From NCBI GenBank assembly GCA_039720395.1, contig CM077822.1, forward strand, positions 19,488,589 to 19,552,588: a stretch of 64,000 nt of DNA, in the 5' to 3' direction. The first letter of the stretch is position 1. Each line of letters begins with the position of its first letter. Shown piece by piece: positions 55,232 to 64,000 of this stretch. The translations under genes and the position numbers were made by a program. The stretch is from Liquidambar formosana. Its lineage: Eukaryota > Streptophyta > Magnoliopsida > Saxifragales > Altingiaceae. The notes below the pieces were generated by a model. The model had not been told where the DNA came from, did not search any database, and saw only the letters and a program-made list of their open reading frames with translations.

Positions 55232-55260
55232 GATGCCCCTCATTGGTGGAGTTTGTTTCG
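55232..55260 (-). other. Purine tract before the C 3' LTR
   Basis: Minus strand CACCAATGAGGGGCATC followed by the LTR; matches the B1 and A1 tract apart from one base (GGGGCATC for GGGGCTTC). Confidence 0.7.
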
Positions 55261-55369
55261 CAAGCGACACCAATGTTAGAAAAGACAGCCCATTTTCACA
55301 AGAAAAGGGCAAAAAACCAAAGCTTGAACTCCAATAGTGACTACTGGGGATGTTTATGACTGCTATAAT

Positions 55370-56640
55370 GTACGCTTGTACAAAATAGGGGGGGTTGTGT
55401 GTGACTTGTGAAAGTCATTTAAACACACGATACTCTCATATGCCTATTCTTTCTAATAGGGGAACATATGCTTCTATAATGTACACTCATTCTTTATAAT
55501 GAGGACACGCACAAGATAGGGGGCATGTGTGACCACAAGGATCATTTAAACACACTATACTTTCATATGCCTATTCTTTCTAATAGGGACACATATGCTT
55601 CTATAATGTACGCTCATTCTTTCTAATGAGGACACGCAAAAGATAGGGGGGTTGTGTGTGACTACAAGAGTCATTTAAACACACCATACTCTCATATGCC
55701 TATTCTTTCTAATAGGGAAACATATGCTTCTATAATGTATGCTCATTCTTTCTAATGAGGACACGCACAAGATAGGGCGTGTGTGTGACCACAAGAGTCA
55801 TTTAAACACACTATGCTTGCTAAATAAAATCATGAAGCTTTAATTTTAACAACTTTGTTAAAATTAAGCAAGGGCAATCCATTCATTGTGCTATGATTTC
55901 CTCAAGAAATAAATAGCAGTGCAAAACAAATCATGTATCTGACTCAAAGAGTCATTTAAACATACTATCACAACCACTTCTATTCAAGCAATGATAAGCT
56001 TTATCTTAACAATCTTTGTTAAAATTAAGCAAAGCAAATATTCCAATTGTGCTATAATTTCCTCAAGAAATAAATAGCAATTCAAAACAATCCATGTATG
56101 TGACTCAAAGAGTCATTTAAACATACTCCCAAAACCAATTCCAATCGAACAATCATAGGCTTTATTTTAACAATCTTTGTTAAAATTAAGCAAAGCAAGT
56201 ATTCCAATTATGCTATAACTTCCTCAAGAAATTAATAGTAATTCAAAGCAATCCACGTATGTGACTTAAAGAGTCATTTAAACATACTTCCAAACCAATT
56301 CCAATCGAGCAATCATAGGCTTTATTTTAACAATCTTTGTTAAAATTAAGCAAAGCACACATTCCAATTATGCTATAATTTCCTCAAGAAATTAATAGTA
56401 ATGTCAATTCATCACAAAGAATCAAGAAATAACAATTTCATGATCCTTACAAAGCATCACAAGCATTCAACAACTCATCATCTGATCGACAAAGCTTTAT
56501 TTTAACCCGAGGATTAAAAATAAGCAAGAACACTCAATCAATTCCAACGTGCTATAATTTCCTCAAGAAATAATAGCAACGGCAATTCAATCACAAGAAA
56601 TCAAGGAATATAAAATTCCATGGTTCCAAACAAGTATCAT
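55370..56640 (-). repeat. Hairpin tandem arrays in the C 3' region
   Basis: Two arrays. Units of about 128 bp (about 55370-55830) hold stems CCTATT/AATAGG (55570-55587) and CTCATT/AATGAG (55613-55630), both with loop CTTTCT. Units of about 160 bp (about 55830-56640, copies near 55891, 56052, 56213, 56373 and 56552) hold TTTTAAC/GTTAAAA and ATTTC/GAAAT stems. Their sequence is unrelated to the A1 and B1 arrays. Confidence 0.8.
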
Positions 56641-56890
56641 AAGCATCATCCTTCCATCATCCAAAGATAAAGCCCTTTAATAAAGTAAATGTCAAAGTGG
56701 GCTTGCAAATACCACCATAAGTCAACTAATGGTTCAATTAGTGACTAATCACTCATCATTTCATGCATTTCAAATCATTCATATCAGGTTCTAGGCTTTT
56801 CAAGAGAGATTTCATCAAGAAACCAAGCGAAAAGGGGCCCGGTTAAGTGAAATTGTGAAAAATTTGCACAAAACGAAAAATGGGCATGGA
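56641..56890. other. C region between repeat array and PMD pseudogene
   Basis: No gene or clear repeat recognised. Confidence 0.4.
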
Positions 56891-56929
56891 GGACCGGTTG
56901 GACCGGTTGGGGCCAACCGGTCACCCGAG
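56891..56929 (+). promoter_or_regulatory. C-type palindrome upstream of the PMD pseudogene
   Basis: GACCGGTTGG twice, then CCAACCGGTCACCCGAG; ends 28 bp before the likely ATG at 56958. The left CTCGGG arm is lost. It is much closer to the start than in B1. Confidence 0.65.
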
Positions 56930-56957
56930 AGGGGCTTTTTCTACTGCATCACCCAAC

Positions 56958-59900
56958 ATGAGTAATTCTTCAACAAACAAGTATTCAAATGCCAAGTACC
57001 CACATCATTTCCTCAAGAAGACATACAAAGCTCATCAATATGAAGATCAATCGGATAGTTTGCTCTTGGAACCCAACAATCATCTTTCCTACATCCATTC
57101 CATGAATGAGGTAAGATAATTCCCAACTCTTTCAAGTTCATCCTTATTCTTTCATTTCATTGTTTCTTTTCAAATATTTGCTATTCTTATGAATGCAATG
57201 CATTGAGTTCTTGCTATTTTGACAACTTTTGGGAGTTTTCCATGTACAAAGACCTCATTTTGCAACATAGGCATAACTATGCCCACCAAGCGTTTGATAA
57301 AATTCCCAAGAGAATAAAATCTTTCTTTTTGCTTTCAAATAGTCAAGATAATCAAAAGTGAACTCAAGAGCATTCCCTAGAATGCTAACCCATGAATTTT
57401 GAAGTTCTTTTCTTTACAAAAAACCTTGTAGGCATAACCATGCCCACCAAGTGTTTGATAAAATTCCCAAGAGAATAAAATCATTCCTTTTTCTTTCAAA
57501 TGCTCAAAGTTCTCAAACAAAACATCAAAGGTATTCTCTAGGAGGTTTACCCATGAGTTTTAAAACACTTTTCTTTTCAAAAACCATGTGGGCACAACCA
57601 TGCCCATCAAGTGTTTGATAAAATTCCCAAGAGAATAAAATCATTTCTTTTTCTTTCAAATGCTCAAAGTTCTTAAAAAAAAACATCAAAGGTATTCTCT
57701 AGGAGGTTTACCCATGAATTTTAAAAAACTTTCCTTTACAAAAATCATGTAGGCACAACTATGCCTATCAAGTGTTTGGTAAAATTCCTAAAGGAATAAA
57801 AACCATTCTTTTGCTTTCAAATACCTTAGAAAATCAAAGGGAAACTCAAAGGTTTTCTCTTAGAATATTAACCTATGATTTTTGGAGCACTTTTCTTTAT
57901 AAACACTTTGTAGCCATAACAAAGCCTACCAAATAAAATCATTTTTTGCTTTTAAATACTTTGGAAAATCAAAGAAAAACTCATGGGCATTCCCTAGAAT
58001 GTTAACCTATGATTTTTGAAATACTTTTCTTTTGCAAAGAACTTTCTTTTCACATGTGTAAACTTTTGAAAACTTGAAAAACCATGAATTTAGGCATTCT
58101 TGAGTTATTCATTAAGCATAGCAAATACTTAAAATAACAATTTCCATGATTTCCTTAATTCTTTGTAGCCAAATTTTGAGAATAGAATGAGGCATGCTCT
58201 TGGAGGAGTTATTGAATGGTGGCCAAAATAGCCACGCGGCAGCCCGAAACCCAAAAGATTATAATTAATGCGGGTTTTGGAGACTTCTTGAATGCTTTAT
58301 GGGTGGAGCAAAGGAAGAGACAAGCACTGCTGGCCCTTACTGAGTTGTGGTGGGACACAACTAACACTTTTCACTTTAGCTTTGGGGAAATGACTCTTAC
58401 TCCAACGGACTTCACTGTCATTACAGGACTTCGCCTAGGTGGATGGAGATTATCTTATTATGAGGATGCTCACGGGGATCCCCACTATCTCTTGGAACAA
58501 CTCGGAACCATGGTACCAGTTCAAAGGGGTAGGGTGTGCAGAACTTGGTTGAAAAATAATTTCTGTGATCAAAGAGAGGAGGATGAGGTGGATCTCCCAT
58601 GCCTTGCTCGAGCCTTCATACTATACATGTTATCTAGCATACTCTTTGCTAGTTCTGGCGATGTTGTTCCTCTTGGGCACCTTGCTTGTATAGAAGATGT
58701 CTGGGAGATTGGTGAATACAACTGGGGTAGTGTTGCACTTGCTGTATTATATAGGTCCATGGCTGACAGATCTCGCTGAGTGAGCACAAACCACTGTGGG
58801 ATGTCCTTTATCTGGGAAGTAAACCAACCTACAAGCTTCCTTCTTTAAAAATATTTGCAATGAATACACATCATCATTTTCTTTTGAAATTCATTTTTTG
58901 AAAACAGATTTGGTACTATGAATACTTAGGGTTTGAACGTCCTGCTCTCATCGACAATGATCCCTCATGGCCTGTTATGTCCAATTATCACATCAACAAT
59001 AGGTGTGACTCTGTGGACAATAAACATGACTATGCCTATGCTAGGGCATTCTTGGCTTATATTACCGCTGACAAGGTAATCTCTAAAACTTTTATCCTTT
59101 GAATTCCATCTCTTTTTTTTTTTTCAATTCTTTCACTTAACACCAATTCATGAATTAGGTGGACTGGGATCCATGGGTACAATGGAAATATACTCTTGAA
59201 GAGCAATGCCACAGGTATGTCGATATGACTGAGAAAAGGCTCCTCCTAGAAGGTCCCATGGGTCGCTGGTACCTTGGGGAAAGAGTTTGGCACCAAGTAA
59301 AAGGCACCATTAGTGCAGCTGTGGTTCCTATGGTACCACCTGAGGGCATGAGACACGCCAACTCCTTGCAGGGGCGCGAGTTGATCAAAGCTATAAGAAG
59401 CAAGGAGGTAAGTGACTTTATAGTTCTGAATGGAGACTACGAGAGTTTCTGTAGGAGGTATCTGATGCCTCCTAGGGTCGTAGGAGTTCCACCTGTAGGG
59501 GTAATTACATACTTAACCCTGTTCATGCTTTACAAGTATTTCCTAGCTGACCATGTGCAACTCTTTTCAGGGACAGCAAGCTCGTGGTCACCATTCCATA
59601 GTGGGTTCAACCTCGGGCGTGTCAGGGGTACATGTGGATAGTGATGAGGAAGGTGCGGATAGGGATACACTTCCCCCTCTACCCCGGCCTAGGTGGTCTA
59701 TTGATTTGTGCCAAGGATGCGACATAGCGTCTATGAACATAGCACCTCTATGATGGATGAGGTTCCACAGATAGATCCTCGATATAAGACTGTAAGTTTC
59801 AAGGTTGACTTGATTCTCTTAATTCCCAAATATTCATTAGACACTTATTATCCAATTTCTCTTCACAGACACCTGCCAGGTATACATAAGAATGGATCAA

Positions 59901-60182
59901 TCTCAATGCTAGCGTGAGAAGGGATATGATGAGGATGAGCCTAAACCTATCAAGGCAAGAGGCGTATAAAGCGAGCAAACACTCAAACCCAGTAAGAATA
60001 GCTCAAATCAACCAAAATCTTTGTTTTTTCCTTTAAAAAGTAGTACTCAAATCATTTATTTTCTTGGAAACTTGCAGATTGATTCCTTCCCTCAGTATAA
60101 CCCAGCTGCAGCTCCACCACCTCCTCCATCAACAGAAGAAGCAGGCCTAAGCAAGAGAAGGAAACCACCAAGGAAGCATTGA
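56958..60182 (+). pseudogene. C copy of the seven-exon PMD gene, decayed
   Basis: Exons by homology and splice sites: 56958-57110, 58169-58818, 58908-59075, 59159-59500, 59571-59791, 59869-59991, 60078-60182. Exon 3 has the same length as in B1 (168 nt) and exon 4 differs by one codon. The PMD core is recognisable (TELWWDTTNTFHFSFGEM). Lesions: a one-base loss near 58220 (frameshift after the first Trp-Trp of exon 2), TGA at 58777-58779, a frameshift near 59745, and TAA in exon 6. Splice sites are largely kept, so the structure predates the split of B and C. The basic C-terminus (SKRRKPPRKH) matches B1 in character. Confidence 0.85.
57111..58168 (+). other. Intron 1 of the C PMD pseudogene with expanded repeat
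   Basis: Several diverged copies of about 150-160 bp containing CCAAGTGTTTGATAAAATTC and a TTTCTTTT-rich part (copies near 57285, 57455, 57605, 57765). It is homologous to the two-copy repeat in B1 intron 1. Confidence 0.65.
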
Positions 60183-60472
60183 AGAAATTTATTTTAAGTT
60201 TTAGAAACTTAGTTTAAGCATCTAGAAACTCTTAACTTGTGAAAACCTTATATTAAGCCTATATGGGCATTTATGTCAACTTTCAAGTTTTTGCTTTCAA
60301 AACCAAGTTCATGCATTGCCCACCTTTAAATTATGATATCTATCTCTTGTTGGTTGAATTTTATGACTTTTGACACAAATTTGAGTCAATTTGAGCTCAA
60401 AATGGTCAAAATTGGCCTTCCGGAGCATACGGGGGTCAATAGTGGCCAAAATCAGGAAATGAGGAGAATGGC
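60183..60472. other. Spacer between the C antisense genes
   Basis: No coding sequence supported; corresponds in place to 26942-27194 of B1. Confidence 0.4.
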
Positions 60473-60529
60473 CTCGAGTGACTGGTTGGGTGAACCGGTT
60501 GGACCGTTTGGACCAACCGGTCTCCCGAG
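60473..60529 (+). promoter_or_regulatory. C-type palindrome upstream of the DUF7745-like pseudogene
   Basis: CTCGAGTGACTGGTTGGGTG ... GACCAACCGGTCTCCCGAG, about 90 bp upstream of TATAAAAA (near 60618), followed by the ATG at 60673: the same spacing as in B1 and A1. Confidence 0.72.
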
Positions 60530-60672
60530 GCGCTTCGCTGTTACGCGTTTTTGCGACTTTTTCTACCCGTTTTTGAATTCTAAGCCCTTTAGGACTCGAA
60601 TTTGAGCCTGAAAGCCTATAAAAACACCCCCCACATGTTCATAAACCATTATTATTCATTGAACATCAAATC

Positions 60673-61957
60673 ATGGAGACTTTTGATAGCTTTTTGACAC
60701 TTTGCTTTAGCAACATGAATAAGGAAGACAAAAGGGTTTTCAAGAGTTATAGCTTGGACGCGCTTTATTCTCTCGCCAAAGTTAAAGTAAATTGGACCAT
60801 GCTCTGTGCTTCTACATACTTTTGGGATCCTGAGCTTCATGCTTTCCGACTCCATGGCAATGAAATTTGCCCTACTCATGAAGAATTCTACGCGCTATTC
60901 AGAGTGCAACCATCAGGACCTTTTATCCTTCTATACCTTCGTCAAGGTTATGTATCTTCCTTTGCTTCTCTTCTAGAAATCTCTACCCACGATGCTATGA
61001 TCTTCATAAAAGATAACATGGTAGATTTAAACAAGCTAACGACATCTTTTTTGCCCCCTTGAGAGGTCATGTGGGCTACCTTTGTCTCGACCGCGTCAGC
61101 ATGCCTTAGCTTTCTACTTAATTGGGAGGTTCCTTATCACCAATGGTACGTTATTTGTCCCAATTGAAATTTGTGAACTTGTTATTCCTCTTTCCAAGTC
61201 TTGAAACATAATTCCAATGGTTCTAGCGGAAACTCTCAATGGGCTAGATAAGGTACAGGATCGATTTGAAGTGAACTTTGAGGGCAGCCCCCTTCTTCTT
61301 CATATGTGGTTGCTAGAAAGACTAAATCTTTTACCACCTCCCAGTGTTGCAAATTATGGCCCTCAGCACTTCCATCTACGTGTACCTAAATTCCTTCTGG
61401 ATGCCTCTCCTGACAAATGGCTTAGCATGTTGTACCGCACCTCATGGCGATCTATCCGTTGGCACGTATCTCATTGGAAATGCAATGAAAAGGTGCTCCT
61501 GCGAACTGTGGGCTGTACACTTGTTAAGTTAATGGGCTTAAAAGCGACTTCTTTCTACTGGCCATCTCGGATCCTTCGGCAATTTGGTGCAGTTCAAACA
61601 ATTACAAACCATCAAGCAAGTACCACTTAAACAAATTCAAATCTCTGAAGGCAAGCTCACCCCATTCAACCTGTTTCTTAGTCTCTGGTTAAATGGATGG
61701 AGGATAGATGGAACGGTTGGAACTCTACTACCCTAGTTCCAAACACTCATGGACCTTATGAGCTTAGCAAGGAATAAAAGAAGTGGTTATCTGAAGACAT
61801 TGGTCACAAAGAAACAACAATGAGGGCTCAAGTAGCTGAGTTGATTGGGATTCCTTCACTGGGGAGTAAAAGGAAACCAAAGAGAGATGACACCAAGGCA
61901 AACAAGAAGAACAAAACTACTGGAACAAAGAGGACTTCTCAGAAAGCAAGGAATTAG
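60673..61957 (+). pseudogene. C copy of the DUF7745-like gene, decayed
   Basis: Starts METFDSFLT and keeps family motifs (STYFWDPELHAF, EICPTHEEFYALF, VLAETLNGLDKV). Lesions: a frameshift near 61050 in a T/C run, TGA at 61202-61204, a frameshift or loss near 61620, and a TAA near 61775. The Lys-rich C-terminal tail survives (KRKPKRDDTK). Opposite in direction to its element, as in B1 and A1. Confidence 0.82.
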
Positions 61958-62199
61958 CAACCATATTGATTCTTAAGTATGTTAAGCACAATAATAGTCC
62001 TTTGAGACTTACAATTATTACAAATAAAGCCATTATCAATTTCTCTAGTTTCAAATGAATTGCCATCAAACAATTATCTTTTATTGCTTTATACATTGCC
62101 ATGCCTCTTGTATCTTTTCTTTTCTTTTCAATTGGACCGCACCCAAGGTAACTTTATGGGTTGCCTACGTATCTCCATCATATTATAAACATTTTCTTC

Positions 62200-62232
<33 letters not shown>

Positions 62233-62311
62233 TCGATGGAGAATCAGGCCCTCGTAGTTCATGCTTTTCTTTTACCTAAGCTGCCCTTACGGGTTTTCAA
62301 CCTAATAAGCT
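61958..62311 (-). other. Post-pol spacer of C
   Basis: Minus strand carries, in order after the pol stop, the GGTTGAAAACCCGTAAGGGC block, an A-rich tract (T-run 62213-62233 on the plus strand) and GGAGATACGTAGGCAACCC ... TTGGGTGCGGTC (62145-62176). Confidence 0.65.
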
Positions 62312-64000
62312 TTACACATCGTATTTCTTGAGTTGATCTAAATTGGTTAGTTGAGAGAACTCTATTCCGTCCAAATCCATCAATCGAACTGCTCCCCCTG
62401 GAAATATCTCCTTTCTGATGTAGGGACCACCCCAATTAGGCCTGAACTTGCCCTTTGGATCAAAGATAGGTGCGCGGATTTCTTTCAGCACTATGTCTCC
62501 ATCTTTTAAGCCACAATCCTTGACGCGCTTATTGAAAGCTCTAGCTATTCTACGCTGATTACCTTGAATATGGTATAGAGCATTTAAACGCCTTTCATCA
62601 AGCAGAACTAGCTCATCATATCTGCTTTGTACCCAATCCACTTCAGACAACTGATCTTCCATTATTACCCTGAGAGAAGGAATTTCTAACTCAATCGGGA
62701 GTGCCGCTTCCATGCCATAAACTAAGGAGTACGGTGTAACACCCGTGGACGGTCTGATTGAAGTGCGATAACCCCATAGGACAAGTGGCAACCTTTTTGA
62801 CCAATCGTTGTACTTCTTAGCTGACTTCTATAGTATGTTTTTCACATTCTTGTTAGCTGCTTCAACTGCTCTATTCGTCTGTGGCCTATAAGGGGAAGAC
62901 TTGTGAACCCAGATGCCGTACTTCTGCAAGATTTCTTCTACCTCGCCTCGGAAGTGTTGTCCATTATCTGATATGATCTCATGTGGAACCCCATATCGGC
63001 AAATGATATGGGTCTTAATGAAATGGGCCACTTGCTTTGACCTCAAGGTTTTTTAAGACTTCGCTTCTACCCACTTAGTGAAGTAATCTATTGCCACCAA
63101 GATAAACTCATGACCTTCATTTGACTTAGGATGGATCTTTCCAATGATATCTATTCCCCAAGTTGAAAAGGGCCAAGGGGATGACATAGTATTCAAAAGC
63201 ATTGATGGAAGGTGCTGAACATTGGCAAAGATCTGACAATTATGGCACTTCTTAACATGCATATGACAATCTCTTTCTATGGTGGTCTAATAGTAATCGA
63301 GGCGAGCAATCTTCTTAGCTAGCATATAACTATTCATGTGAGGTGCCTATGCTCCTTCATGTATCTCTTCAATTATTCTTTGAGCTTCTTCTTCGGTTAC
63401 ACAAAGCAAGTGGATACCGGCGTAGGATCTTCTGTATAATCTTCCTCCGCACATGATGTTGTGAGTAGCCAACCTCCTCAACGTATGCCTATCAACCTTT
63501 GAAGCTCCTTCAGGATATTCTCTTTTCTCTACGAACCTCTGAATGTCATAAAACCATGGACGCCCATCTGTTACCTTATTCTCTTGAATACTGCAGTAGT
63601 ACACCGGTTCTTTTCTTCTTTCAATCACAAGTGGATGAACATTTCTGCCTTCTGGAATTTCTACCATGTACGCAAGCGTAGCAAAAGCGTCAGCAAAGCG
63701 ATTCTTTACCCTTGACAAGTAGTGGAACTCTATTTTGTCAAATTCTTTGGTAAGTGCTTCTAGATAAGCATGATAGGGTAACAACTTCTCATCTTGAGTC
63801 TTCTATTCTCCTCTGATTTGGCAAATAATCAAGGCTGAGTCTCCATACACTTCTAATTCCTCAACTCCCAACTCTAAGGCTGCTTCCAACCCTAGAATGC
63901 AAGCTTCATATTCGGTGATGTTGTTTGTGGCCTCGAACCCTAACTTCATCGCCAGAGAAGTGTGGGTGTCATTAGGAGAAATCAACAAGACTCCTATGCC
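62312..64000 (-). pseudogene. pol: C pol fragment: second RNase H and integrase, five nonsense codons
   Basis: A single reading frame on the minus strand from beyond the window to TAA at 62312-62314, interrupted only by in-frame stops: TAG 63803-63805, TAG 63347-63349, TAG 63287-63289, TAA 63053-63055, TAG 62828-62830. Several sit at Trp or Gln codons of the siblings, as expected for C-to-T or G-to-A transitions. RNase H (NNITEYEAC, GDSALIICQI, FADAFATLA), the Cys pair of the zinc finger (CHNCQ) and the integrase core (GIDIIG, SDNGQHF, AVEAANKN; D-x34-E) are recognisable. No frameshift seen. Confidence 0.9.

Larger units (their letters stand above)
52553..64000 (-). mobile_element. Element C: older Tat/Ogre-like element, minus orientation, extends beyond the window
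   Basis: Read on the minus strand: decayed pol (from beyond 64000 to 62312), A-rich spacer, antisense DUF7745-like and PMD pseudogenes (plus strand), repeat arrays, purine tract, 3' LTR cut by A1. Same order as in B1. Every gene has several lesions, consistent with its being the oldest layer. Confidence 0.92.

Overview
The window is plant nuclear DNA, most likely from a eudicot (inferred from the retroelement type and AT-rich non-coding DNA; the species cannot be named). It contains no ordinary host gene, rRNA or tRNA. All of it is accounted for by nested, very large Ty3/gypsy LTR retrotransposons of the Tat/Ogre type. The supporting features are a tRNA-Arg primer site, gag-protease and RT-RNaseH-integrase in separate ORFs joined by a predicted intron, two RNase H domains, a G-patch-like segment after the protease, and long 3' regions with tandem repeats.

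Layout, oldest to youngest. (1) Element C (minus strand): a 3' LTR fragment at 52553-55231 and internal DNA from 55232 to the window end. (2) Element A1 (plus strand; from before base 1 to 52552) lies inside the LTR of C. (3) Element A2 (minus, 6632-39672) sits in the pol gene of A1, with 5-bp target duplication AGTGC. (4) Element B1 (plus, 13919-35185; 21,267 bp) sits in the gag gene of A2, with duplication ACACG. A solo LTR of family B (43049-46154, duplication CACTG) also interrupts an A1 gene. B1 looks complete: its LTRs differ by about four substitutions and one indel in 3.3 kb by my count, and it has a perfect primer site and open gag-pro and pol frames. A1, A2 and C are broken by stops, frameshifts, deletions and insertions.

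Between pol and the 3' LTR these elements carry cargo genes on the opposite strand. Nearest pol is a single-exon gene for a DUF7745-like protein (B1, A1, C). Next, in B1 and C, is a multi-exon gene for a plant-mobile-domain (PMD) protein. In B1 the PMD gene can be modelled as seven exons with six phase-0 GT-AG introns and an open frame of about 580 codons; C keeps the same exon structure in decayed form. Then come tandem repeats made of hairpins, a purine tract and the 3' LTR.

The most unusual signal is a family-specific palindrome (outer arms CTCGGGTGACC / GGTCACCCGAG). In B1 and C it occurs upstream of the LTR TATA box and also upstream of both antisense genes. Its inner sequence differs between the B and C families but matches within each element. 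This suggests an element-wide regulatory circuit linking the LTR promoter to the antisense gene promoters, possibly read by the element's own proteins. A second strong signal is covariation: stem-loops in the 3' arrays and in the LTRs keep their pairing while their sequence changes.
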